Origin: an uncultured Oscillospiraceae bacterium
GTDB lineage: Bacteria > Bacillota > Clostridia > Oscillospirales > Acutalibacteraceae
Direction: 5' to 3'
Assembly (NCBI GenBank): GCA_900554335.1
Contig: USGT01000003.1
Span: forward strand, 62,001 to 126,000
Length of the DNA stretch: 64,000 nucleotides
Part shown: one piece after another, positions 8,655-16,374 of the stretch
Layout: each line of letters begins with the position of its first letter
Numbering within the stretch: position 1 is the stretch's first letter
Position numbers and translations under genes: made by a program
The notes under the pieces: model-generated
The model's input: only the letters and a program-made list of their open reading frames with translations
Database searches by the model: none
What the model was told of the DNA's origin: nothing

Positions 8655-9566
8655 ATGAGTGAGTATATCCTTGAAACTAGTGGATTAACTAAAACTTACG
8701 GTCGCAAAAAAGCAGTTGACAATGTTGACCTTAAAATTAGAAAGGGCGATATATACGGCTTTGTTGGCAGAAACGGAGCAGGAAAAACCACGGTTATAAA
8801 ACTTATAGCTGGTCTTGCAAAGCCAAAAGAAGGCGTTATTACTCTTTTTGACGGCAAACTTTCGGAAGGACGCAAAAAGCTAGGAGTTGTTATTGAAAAC
8901 CCTGCTTACTATCCTTACATGACTGCTCGCCAGAACATGGAAGTTCAAGCTTTGATGAAAGGTGTTAAAGATAAACTTATCATAGGCGAAATTCTTGAAA
9001 AAGTTGGCCTTTCTGACACAGGAAAGAAAAAAGTTAAAAACTTTTCTTTGGGCATGAAGCAAAGGCTTGGAATTGCTCTTGCACTCATTGGCGAACCTGA
9101 ATTTTTAATTTTGGATGAGCCTATTAACGGCCTTGACCCGATGGGAATTAGAGAAGTTAGAGATTTAATAATAAACCTTAGCAAAAATTCTGGAATCACA
9201 GTTCTTATTTCAAGCCATATTCTTGGTGAACTTTCAAAGATGTGCACTGCTTATGGCGTTATTTCAGAAGGAAAGATTGTTGATCAATTTACAAGCGAAG
9301 AACTTGAGCAAAGAATGCGCCCATTTATTAAAATTAAAGTTGATGACGCTTCAAAAGCAGCTGAAATTATTAAGTCAGAGCTTGAAATTTCAGATATTAA
9401 AGAATTTAGTAACCACATTGAAATTTATGAAAAATTAGATGAAATGATGGCTATTAACTCAGCTCTCGAAGCAAATGGAATAAATGTTAAGTCTATTTCG
9501 AAGCAAGAGGGCGACTGCGAGGATTACTTTATAAAACTTATGGAAGGAGAAAAGAAAGATGCTTAA
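8655..9566 (+). CDS. ABC transporter ATPase, BcrA/bacitracin type
   Basis: A 303-residue ATP-binding subunit: Walker A GRNGAGKTT, signature SLGMKQR, Walker B LILDEP with the PINGLDP D-loop, and H-loop ISSHIL. The C-terminal third, which follows the nucleotide-binding domain, is typical of BcrA/NatA/CcmA-like drug- or lantibiotic-export ATPases. It overlaps the permease gene by 8 bases, so the two form one complex. SD AGGAGG precedes ATG 8655. Substrate not determinable; antimicrobial-peptide resistance is the common role of this subfamily but is not shown here. Confidence 0.9.
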   Translation: MSEYILETSGLTKTYGRKKAVDNVDLKIRKGDIYGFVGRNGAGKTTVIKLIAGLAKPKEGVITLFDGKLSEGRKKLGVVIENPAYYPYMTARQNMEVQALMKGVKDKLIIGEILEKVGLSDTGKKKVKNFSLGMKQRLGIALALIGEPEFLILDEPINGLDPMGIREVRDLIINLSKNSGITVLISSHILGELSKMCTAYGVISEGKIVDQFTSEELEQRMRPFIKIKVDDASKAAEIIKSELEISDIKEFSNHIEIYEKLDEMMAINSALEANGINVKSISKQEGDCEDYFIKLMEGEKKDA

Positions 9567-10359
9567 TTTATTGAGAGCTGATTTTTATAAATTATTAAAA
9601 AGAAAATCATTTTATATCTGCGGAATTATGGGAATGATCGTTGCTTTCTTGTATGTTTGGCTTGACAACGTTAATCTCGCTTATGTGTGCGAGGTTAATG
9701 GCATGGATTTTGAATCTTTGCCGGCTATGTATCATGCATATTTTTCAGGTGCAACTGCATTTACTCACACCATTGCGCTTTCTTCAGTTTTTGTTATTAT
9801 TATGGTTTCTATGTTTGTTTCCAGCGAGTTTTCTTTTGGAACAATGAAAAATATTATTTCTGCTGGCAAAAGCCGCATGAGCATTTACGCTTCTAAACTT
9901 GTTATGGTTTTGGCTATTTCAACTATTTACATTTTGTTGTCTGGCCTTGTAGGATTTATCACAGGAAGCATTTTTTGGGGACCTGGAGAAATCACTCGCA
10001 CTGAATACCTCGAAATTTTCCGCATAATTGGTCTTATTATTGCAGTTGAATTTTCTATGCAGGCTTTTTTTACAATGATTTGTTTCGTTGTTAGATCCAG
10101 TGGCGCAGCTATAACCATCAACCTTATCATCGGCACGATTGTGGGAGGACTTTTACAATATCTCAACATTTTGTTTAAACAATATTTCTCTCTTAAAGAA
10201 TTTGATATTACGAAATACTGGCCTTATACATATTCACTTATATTTAATCAGTTTGAGATTCCAACCGATCAAATAACCTTAGGTTTAATAGTTTGCGCTG
10301 TAACATTTGTAGCTTCCACTGCAATCGGAATGCTTACTTTCCAAAAACGTGATGTATAA
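9559..10359 (+). CDS. ABC-2 type permease
   Basis: A 266-residue membrane protein with six predicted helices, a short basic N terminus (LRADFYKLLKRKSFY, typical of ABC-2 permeases of this kind), and the pattern SSEFSFGTMKNIISAGKSR after the second helix, the coupling-helix region of BcrB/YtrC-like permeases. It starts inside the end of the ATPase gene, so translation is coupled. The gene ends just before a terminator hairpin at 10373. Confidence 0.85.
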   Translation: MLNLLRADFYKLLKRKSFYICGIMGMIVAFLYVWLDNVNLAYVCEVNGMDFESLPAMYHAYFSGATAFTHTIALSSVFVIIMVSMFVSSEFSFGTMKNIISAGKSRMSIYASKLVMVLAISTIYILLSGLVGFITGSIFWGPGEITRTEYLEIFRIIGLIIAVEFSMQAFFTMICFVVRSSGAAITINLIIGTIVGGLLQYLNILFKQYFSLKEFDITKYWPYTYSLIFNQFEIPTDQITLGLIVCAVTFVASTAIGMLTFQKRDV

Positions 10360-10372
10360 AACCAAAAATTAA

Positions 10373-10402
10373 TCCACCGACTTCATTGCCGGTGGAATTT
10401 TT
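10373..10402 (+). terminator. Rho-independent terminator of the ABC operon
   Basis: TCCACCG and CGGTGGA pair around a loop of about ten bases, followed by ATTTTTA. It lies 13 bases after the permease stop. Confidence 0.7.
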
Positions 10403-10408
10403 ATGCAT

Positions 10409-10440
10409 GAAAAACCACGCATCCAAAACAGAGGCGTGGC
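10409..10440 (-). terminator. Terminator of thrS
   Basis: On the minus strand GCCACGC pairs with GCGTGGT and is followed by TTTT. It lies 12 bases beyond the thrS stop codon. Confidence 0.65.
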
Positions 10441-10452
10441 TCTTTAATTTTA

Positions 10453-12210
10453 TTAAAACTCTTCAGTGAGCTCTAAAGAATGTTTTTCGTTCATTTCTTG
10501 GCAAGCTTTTATGAATGAATCAAGGGAAATATCGTTGATTTGTTTGCCAGTTCTAACGCGAAGCGAAATTGTTTCGCTTTCCATTTCTTTGTCTCCAACG
10601 ATTATGATGTAAGGCATGAGCTTGTTTCTGAAATGCTTAATTTTGTTGCCCATAGTTCCTTCGGAGGTGTCAATCTCAGCGCGAATTCTTGCGAATCTTA
10701 ACTTTTCTGCAATTTTGCTTGCGTATTCGTTGTGCTCATCTCTAACAGGAACGATTCCAACTTGTTCAGGCGAAATCCAGAATGGGAATTTTCCTGCAAA
10801 ATGCTCGATTAAAATTCCAATGAATCTTTCAAGCGAACCGTAAATTACGCGGTGAACAACAACTGGTGTTTTCTGAAGTCCATCTTTGTCGGTGTAAGTG
10901 AGGCTGAAGTTTCTTGAAAGTTGGAAATCAAGCTGAATGGTTCCAGTTTGCCAAACGCGGTTAAGAGCATCTTTCATCATTATGTCAATTTTCGGGCCGT
11001 AAAATGCTCCGTCACCTTCGTTTATTTTGTAGCCGTCTTTGCCGTATCTTTCATCTAAAACAGCTTTAAGCTCAGCTTCAGCTTTATCCCAAAGAGCAAT
11101 GTCGCCCATGAAATCTTTAGGCCTTGTTGAAAGAACTGGTGAATAAGTGAGGCCAAAAATGCTGTAAAAAAGATCCGCAATATCTAAAATTGAATTAATT
11201 TCGCTTGAAATTTGATTCTCAGTAATGAAGTTGTGAGAGTCATCTTGGCGGAACATTTGAACCCTCAAAAGGCCGTGAAGGGTTCCCGAGGCTTCTTTGC
11301 GGTGAAGAACATCGCAGTCAGAAAAGCGCAGCGGCAAATCGCGGTAACTTCTGGTTTTGCGGCCATAAACTACCATTGCGTTAGGGCAGTTCATAGGTTT
11401 AACGGCGAAAACTTGGTCATTTTCAGAAGGAATTATGAACATATTTTCTTTGTAATGAGCCCAGTGGCCAGAAGTTTTCCAAAGAGCATTTTGGTTAATA
11501 AGCGGGGAAGAAATTTCGTGGTAGCCACGTTTTTCATGTTCTTGTCTCCAGAAATCAAGGAGCGTATTGAACATTTTCCAGCCGCTTGGAAGCCAGTAAG
11601 GCATCCCCGGAGCAGTTTCGTCCATGAAGAAAAGGTCAAGCTTCGGGCCGAGTTTTCTGTGGTCGCGTTTCTTTGCTTCTTCCAAGAAATTAAGGTGCTC
11701 TTTGAGCTCGGCTTTTGAAGGGTAAGCGAAAACATAAATTCTTTGAAGCATTGTGTTGTTTTCGTCTCCGCGCCAGTAAGCACCGGCAACGTTTGAAATT
11801 TTGAAGCTCCAAGAATTAAGCACCTCAGCGTTTTCAACGTGCGGGCCTCTGCAAAGATCCACGAAATCTTCGCCAAGATAATAAACCGTCATGTTTTCTC
11901 CGGTTTTTTTAAGGTCGTTTATAAGCTCAACTTTGTAAGGCTGATCTTTAAAAAGTTCGAGAGCGTCTTCTGCGGTTATGCTTTTTCTAACGAAGTTTTC
12001 TTTTCTTTTGATGATTTCTTTCATTTTGTCTTCGATTTTCGAAAAATCTTCCTCGGTTATAACGTGAGGAATCTCGAAATCATAATAAAATCCGCTGTCA
12101 ATAGCAGGGCCTATGGCAATTTTAACACCATCAAAAAGCTCCATAACAGCTTTTGCAAGCACATGAGCCAAAGAATGACGGCCCACCATAATGTTTTCAT
12201 TTTCAGGCAT
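10453..12210 (-). CDS. thrS: Threonyl-tRNA synthetase lacking the TGS domain
   Basis: Charges tRNA-Thr and edits mischarged Ser-tRNA. The editing N2 domain begins almost at the N terminus, with its residues intact (H12, H16 in HSLAH; C120, H124 in CRGPH). The class II catalytic core (GMPYWLPSG, RKEASGTLHGLLRVQMFRQDD region, GAFYGPKID) and the anticodon-binding domain (residues about 480-585) follow. Typical bacterial enzymes are about 635-645 residues with a 60-residue TGS domain in front; this one has 585 and no TGS. The start is placed at 12210 because GGAGGT lies 8 bases before it; the ATG at 12225 would overlap that ribosome site. It has its own promoter and no T-box. Confidence 0.95.
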   Translation of the reverse strand: MPENENIMVGRHSLAHVLAKAVMELFDGVKIAIGPAIDSGFYYDFEIPHVITEEDFSKIEDKMKEIIKRKENFVRKSITAEDALELFKDQPYKVELINDLKKTGENMTVYYLGEDFVDLCRGPHVENAEVLNSWSFKISNVAGAYWRGDENNTMLQRIYVFAYPSKAELKEHLNFLEEAKKRDHRKLGPKLDLFFMDETAPGMPYWLPSGWKMFNTLLDFWRQEHEKRGYHEISSPLINQNALWKTSGHWAHYKENMFIIPSENDQVFAVKPMNCPNAMVVYGRKTRSYRDLPLRFSDCDVLHRKEASGTLHGLLRVQMFRQDDSHNFITENQISSEINSILDIADLFYSIFGLTYSPVLSTRPKDFMGDIALWDKAEAELKAVLDERYGKDGYKINEGDGAFYGPKIDIMMKDALNRVWQTGTIQLDFQLSRNFSLTYTDKDGLQKTPVVVHRVIYGSLERFIGILIEHFAGKFPFWISPEQVGIVPVRDEHNEYASKIAEKLRFARIRAEIDTSEGTMGNKIKHFRNKLMPYIIIVGDKEMESETISLRVRTGKQINDISLDSFIKACQEMNEKHSLELTEEF

Positions 12211-12275
12211 ATTTATTACCTCCATTTAATTTAAGTTGGTTCTCTTTAATATTTGATTAATCCTGTATGTACACC

Positions 12276-12305
12276 ATTGTAGCACTATCGTACCACATTT
12301 TGCAA
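12276..12305 (-). promoter_or_regulatory. Probable thrS promoter
   Basis: On the minus strand TTGCAA (12305-12300), an 18-base spacer, then TACAAT (12281-12276), about 65 bases before the thrS start. Confidence 0.55.
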
Positions 12306-12597
12306 CTTTATTTTATCACATGTTGATTTTTAATTCTATATAATTTTTGCATAATTTTATAAAAATAAATTCAAACTGTTTTGCAATCTTGACCAGATTG
12401 ATTTTGGCAATTTTTGAATGAAGTAAAATTAGGCAATGACAGGTGAAAGAATTTGAATAAAAAAGATATTTCTGAAATAAAAATATACAATGGAATAAAC
12501 TGAGCTTTCGATTAATAACGGTGATTTTGAAGGCGCAAATTTTTTAAAGCTACAAGGGAAAGAAATTTTATATTATACTTTAAATTGTTTGCGCAAC
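12306..12597. other. Non-coding gap with no convincing gene
   Basis: An AT-rich stretch between the thrS promoter and the tRNA-Ala terminator. No T-box, riboswitch or complete small gene is visible. About 12500-12620 on the plus strand contains an open fragment of some 40 codons without a start codon or ribosome site (reading ELSINNGDFEGANFLKLQG), which could be a decayed gene end or chance. Confidence 0.4.
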
Positions 12598-12643
12598 AAA
12601 AAATGCAACGACTACCCTTAAATTTTAAAAAGCAATCGTCGCA
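12598..12643 (-). terminator. Terminator of tRNA-Ala
   Basis: On the minus strand TGCGACGATT pairs with TAGTCGTTGCA (two G-U pairs), followed by a run of six T. It lies about 25 bases past the CCA end of the tRNA. Confidence 0.65.
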
Positions 12644-12667
12644 TATAAAAAATCGAGCATATTAGTT

Positions 12668-12743
<76 letters not shown>

Positions 12744-12754
12744 CCAGCACGAAA

Positions 12755-12784
12755 ATTATATAATACATTGATGTGATTTGTCAA
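12755..12784 (-). promoter_or_regulatory. Promoter of tRNA-Ala
   Basis: On the minus strand TTGACA (12784-12779), an 18-base spacer, then TATAAT (12760-12755). Both hexamers match consensus exactly. Confidence 0.85.
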
Positions 12785-12809
12785 ATGTTTTTTGAAATCT
12801 ATGTTTCTG

Positions 12810-12838
12810 TTGACAAACGTTTCCTAAAAAGCTAAAAT
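12810..12838 (+). promoter_or_regulatory. Promoter of tRNA-Leu
   Basis: TTGACA (12810-12815), a 17-base spacer, then TAAAAT (12833-12838), about 15 bases before the tRNA. It diverges from the tRNA-Ala promoter, with 25 bases between the two -35 boxes. Confidence 0.85.
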
Positions 12839-12853
12839 AATAAAACTTGATGC

Positions 12854-12940
12854 GTACCCGTGGCGGAATTGGTAGACGCGCATGGTTCAGGTCCATGTGA
12901 AAGCAATTTCATGGGAGTTCGAGTCTCCCCGGGTGCACCA
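12854..12940 (+). tRNA. tRNA-Leu(CAG)
   Basis: An 87-base class II tRNA with a long variable arm: acceptor GTACCCG with CGGGTGC, TGGCGGAATTGG D-arm region, anticodon stem CATGG/CCATG with loop TTCAGGT giving anticodon CAG, T arm GGGAG-TTCGAGT-CTCCC, and encoded CCA. It reads CTG. Confidence 0.95.
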
Positions 12941-12962
12941 TAATATGTTCGTAAATGCCTTG

Positions 12963-12992
12963 GCGCAGTGTTTTAGCACTGGGCTGTTTTTC
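12963..12992 (+). terminator. Possible terminator of tRNA-Leu
   Basis: CAGTG and CACTG pair around TTTTAG. A T-rich stretch (GTTTTTCATTTT) starts five bases later, so the geometry is imperfect. Confidence 0.45.
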
Positions 12993-13012
12993 ATTTTATT
13001 TAATGTTATACT
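12984..13012 (+). promoter_or_regulatory. Possible promoter of the hsd operon
   Basis: A good -10 box TATACT (13007-13012) with only a weak -35 (CTGTTT, 12984-12989) at 17 bases. It is the only -10 match between tRNA-Leu and hsdM. Confidence 0.4.
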
Positions 13013-13053
13013 AGAAATATTAATTTAATTAATTAAAAGGAAGGGCACTGCTT

Positions 13054-15822
13054 ATGAACAAACATCAGCTTGCATCAAAAATTTGGGAATCAGCAAATAA
13101 ACTTCGTTCTAAAATTGAAGCTAATGAATATAAAGACTACATTCTTGGCTTTATTTTTTATAAATTTCTTTCGGATAAGGAGGAGAGGTTTCTTCGCAAA
13201 GACGGCTGGGAAGACGATGATTTTAAAGAATTAACTGAAAAAAATTCTGACACTGTGGAATATTGCCGCCGGCAGCTTGGCTATTTCATTGCGTATGATA
13301 ACTTATTTTCAACTTGGATGAAAAAAGGGAAAGACTTTAACGTTTCTAATGTAACAGATGCTCTTTCTGCTTTTAACCGTTTGATAGGTTTAAAACATAA
13401 AAATGTTTTTGAAAAAATTTTCGATACGCTTGACACCAGCCTCACGAAGCTTGGAGACACTTCCGGCGCTAGAACCAAGGCCATTAGCAACCTGCTTCAG
13501 CTCATCAAAGATATTCCTATGGATGGCAAAGCGGACTATGATGTTCTTGGGTTTATTTATGAATATTTAATAAGTAACTTTGCTGCAAACGCTGGCAAAA
13601 AAGCAGGTGAGTTTTATACTCCTCATGAAGTTTCCGTGCTTATGTCCGAAATTGTGGCGAATCATTTAAGCGGCCGAGAAAAAATTGAAATTTATGACCC
13701 GACGAGCGGTTCCGGTTCGCTGCTTATAAACATTGGCCAAAGCGCCGCAAAGCATATAAAAGGTGAAAACAACATTAAATATTACGCTCAAGAGCTCAAA
13801 GAAAACACTTACAATCTTACTCGCATGAATTTGGTTATGCGCGGAATTTTGCCGGATAATATTGTAACAAGAAACGGCGATACTCTTGAAGAAGATTGGC
13901 CATTTGTTATTAAAGACAATGTGCAGTTGCCTTTGTATGTTGATGCGGTTGTTTCTAACCCGCCTTATTCCCAGCACTGGGAACCTACTGAAAGCAAGAA
14001 ACTCGACCCTCGTTATGCTAATTACGGAATTGCACCTAAGAGCAAAGCTGACTACGCCTTTTTGCTTCATGACCTTTTTCATTTGAAGCCGGACGGCATT
14101 ATGACGATTGTTTTGCCGCATGGTGTTCTTTTCCGTGGCGGTGAAGAAGGCGACATTCGCAAAAGTCTTATCGAAAAGAACAATATTGATGCCATCATTG
14201 GGCTTCCAGCGAATATTTTCTTCGGCACAGGCATTCCTACCATTATCATGGTGTTAAAGCAAAAACGTAAAAACACGGATGTACTTATTATTGATGCTTC
14301 CAAGCATTTTGAGAAAGTTGGCAACAACAATAAGCTTCGTGCTTCGGATATTAAAAGAATTGTTGACGTTGTTGTGCAGCGCAAAACTGTGGAGAAATTT
14401 TCTCGCGTTGTAACTCGTGATGAAATTTGCCAAAATGGCTATAATCTTAATATTCCGCGCTATGTTGATTCTTCGGAAAAAGCTCAGTCGTGGGATATTC
14501 TTGCAACGATGTCCGGAGGTATTCCCGGCTATGAAATTGATGCTCTTAATGACTACTGGAGTGCCTTCCCGAATCTTCGAAAAGAAATTTTTCATGCCGG
14601 CAAAACACCATATTCTGAATTAGCGGTTTCGGATGTTAGCGAAACTATTAAAAATAGCGAAGATGTGAAATCATTTAAAAATAATTTTAGTCTTGCTTTT
14701 GGCGATTTTTATGATTACCTTTGCGAAAATTTGATTGACAAGCTTCCTAGCATGGAAGTTTCAATAACTGAGGAAGAAATTAGCAATAATATATTCAAAA
14801 GGCTTGATTCTATTCCGCTGGTGGATAAATATGAAGCATATCAGTTGCTTGATGACTTTTGGACTGCTATTTCCTATGACCTTGAAACGATTCGGCGTGA
14901 GGGATTCCTTGCAACAAAATGCGTGGACCCAAATATGGTTTTGAAAAAGAAAGATGGCGCTGAAGCTGAGGTTCAAGAAGGTTGGGTTGGGCGCATTATT
15001 CCCTTTGAAATTGTTCAGAAATTGCTTTTGAAAGACGAAACGGATGCTTTGCATGAAAAAGAAGCAAGAGTTGGCGAAATTGCCGCAAAGTATGAAGAAA
15101 TAATTGATTCTTTTTCTGAAGAAGAAAAGAACGGAGATTATCTAAACGACGATAACACTGCTTTTGTTTCTAAGGGCATGAAAGCGAAAATTGCGGAAAT
15201 TTATGCTGATGTTGACAGCGACGAGCTAAAAGCATTAAAAGGATATAACATACTGCTGGATAATAAAGCGTCAAAAGCAGAAAAACTTAAGTATATTGCT
15301 GCGCATCCTGAAGCAAATTGGCAGATGGTAGAAGAGGGCAAAAGCATTTACACCAAAAGTAAAGTTAGCGCGCGAATTAAACAATTGCAACTTGATTATT
15401 CCTTCCCGGAAGATTCTTTTGAAGGAAAAATTATTAACGCATATAAGCTCATGGATGAAGAAAAATTTTTGAAAAAGCAAATTAGTATTGACCGCAAGGG
15501 ACTCCACCAAAAAACGAAAGAAACTATTGAAAATCTTACGAATGATCAAGTGCTTTGCCTTTTAAAATTAAAGTGGATTACCCCGCTTGTTGATTCGCTT
15601 AACAATTTGCCAAAAGCGGTTGTTGACGCGCTTTCAAAAGAGGTTGCTAACTTAGCGCAGAAATATTCCACGACTCTTAACGATTTAGAAGCCGAAATTA
15701 AGCAAACTGAAAAGGAATTTAGCGCCATGATTGATGAATTAACAGGCTCCGAGTTTGACATGGAAGGTTTGGCAAAACTTAAAAATCTTCTGGAAGAGGG
15801 TGAATATGATGTTGGAAAATGA
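13054..15822 (+). CDS. hsdM: Type I restriction-modification methyltransferase subunit HsdM
   Basis: The N6-adenine methyltransferase subunit of a type I system. An N-terminal helical HsdM domain (residues 1-150) is followed by the Rossmann methyltransferase with AdoMet motif DPTSGSGSLL (about residue 214) and catalytic NPPY (about residue 301). At 922 residues it is far longer than the usual 500-550. About 430 C-terminal residues follow the methyltransferase and are rich in charged helices. I see no specificity-domain signature there. ATG 13054 follows AAGGAAGGG. It overlaps hsdS by 17 bases, giving gene order M-S-R. Confidence 0.93.
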   Translation: MNKHQLASKIWESANKLRSKIEANEYKDYILGFIFYKFLSDKEERFLRKDGWEDDDFKELTEKNSDTVEYCRRQLGYFIAYDNLFSTWMKKGKDFNVSNVTDALSAFNRLIGLKHKNVFEKIFDTLDTSLTKLGDTSGARTKAISNLLQLIKDIPMDGKADYDVLGFIYEYLISNFAANAGKKAGEFYTPHEVSVLMSEIVANHLSGREKIEIYDPTSGSGSLLINIGQSAAKHIKGENNIKYYAQELKENTYNLTRMNLVMRGILPDNIVTRNGDTLEEDWPFVIKDNVQLPLYVDAVVSNPPYSQHWEPTESKKLDPRYANYGIAPKSKADYAFLLHDLFHLKPDGIMTIVLPHGVLFRGGEEGDIRKSLIEKNNIDAIIGLPANIFFGTGIPTIIMVLKQKRKNTDVLIIDASKHFEKVGNNNKLRASDIKRIVDVVVQRKTVEKFSRVVTRDEICQNGYNLNIPRYVDSSEKAQSWDILATMSGGIPGYEIDALNDYWSAFPNLRKEIFHAGKTPYSELAVSDVSETIKNSEDVKSFKNNFSLAFGDFYDYLCENLIDKLPSMEVSITEEEISNNIFKRLDSIPLVDKYEAYQLLDDFWTAISYDLETIRREGFLATKCVDPNMVLKKKDGAEAEVQEGWVGRIIPFEIVQKLLLKDETDALHEKEARVGEIAAKYEEIIDSFSEEEKNGDYLNDDNTAFVSKGMKAKIAEIYADVDSDELKALKGYNILLDNKASKAEKLKYIAAHPEANWQMVEEGKSIYTKSKVSARIKQLQLDYSFPEDSFEGKIINAYKLMDEEKFLKKQISIDRKGLHQKTKETIENLTNDQVLCLLKLKWITPLVDSLNNLPKAVVDALSKEVANLAQKYSTTLNDLEAEIKQTEKEFSAMIDELTGSEFDMEGLAKLKNLLEEGEYDVGK

Positions 15823-16357
15823 AAATATTCCAAAGATTCGCTTCAAGGGGTTTACTAAGCCTTGGGAACATCGCAGGTTCGGGGAATTGCTCAAAACAAT
15901 TTCATTCAAGCCGTTTTTAAAAGTGCCTGAAGATGATGGTAAATATGAAGTAATTCAGCAAGGTAGCCAACCGATCATAGGCTTTGCAAATGGAACTCCT
16001 TGTAATAAATATAAGGATACCGTAATTTTTGGTGATCACACTTTGTCATTTTATAAGCCCAAACGCCCATTTTTCGTTGCTACTGATGGTGTTCGTATAA
16101 TCAAAGGTAAGGAATATATTGAGGGTTATTATTTGCTGTCGTTATTAAGAAGGCACAAACCTCAAAGTGAAGGATATAAAAGGTATTATGGTGTTCTTGT
16201 GAACACCGAGTGTTTTGTAACATATAATACCGGTGAACAAAGGCAGATTGGTGTTTTTTTCGAAAATTTAGATAATCTTATTAATCTTTATGAGCAAAAG
16301 TATGAAAAGCTAAAACAGATAAAAAAATCATTGCTTGAGAAAATGTTTGCACAGTAG
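15806..16357 (+). CDS. hsdS: Half-size type I specificity subunit HsdS (single target domain)
   Basis: Chooses the DNA target of the type I complex. Typical HsdS proteins have about 400 residues with two target recognition domains (TRDs); this has 183 with one. The start shows the usual entry to a TRD (IRFKGFTKPWEHRRFGEL), residues about 35-140 are the TRD (GDHTLSFYKPKRPFFVATDGV), and the end is the conserved helical spacer (EQRQIGVFF, LIKLYEQK-like, LLEKMFAQ) immediately followed by the stop. So the protein equals an intact first half. Two copies could dimerise and recognise a symmetric bipartite site. The start is ATG 15806 behind GAGGGTG; 15809 is an alternative. No second hsdS or recombinase lies nearby. 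Confidence 0.88.
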   Translation: MMLENENIPKIRFKGFTKPWEHRRFGELLKTISFKPFLKVPEDDGKYEVIQQGSQPIIGFANGTPCNKYKDTVIFGDHTLSFYKPKRPFFVATDGVRIIKGKEYIEGYYLLSLLRRHKPQSEGYKRYYGVLVNTECFVTYNTGEQRQIGVFFENLDNLINLYEQKYEKLKQIKKSLLEKMFAQ

Positions 16358-16374
16358 AAAGGAGAATGAAAAAT

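Noticed and set aside
11212..11718. 168-codon plus-strand open frame inside thrS
   Set aside because: It is antisense to a conserved catalytic region and has no SD or recognisable product.
12500..12620. Pseudogene remnant in the thrS/tRNA gap
   Set aside because: The frame is only about 40 codons, lacks a start and SD, and no family is recognisable; it overlaps the tRNA-Ala terminator.
12211..12660. T-box leader for thrS
   Set aside because: No TGGGTGGNACCGCG-type T-box sequence or specifier stem on the minus strand; a simple promoter explains the region.
15806..16357. Phase-variable hsdS with invertible silent copies
   Set aside because: No inverted repeats, second hsdS fragment or recombinase is visible around the gene.
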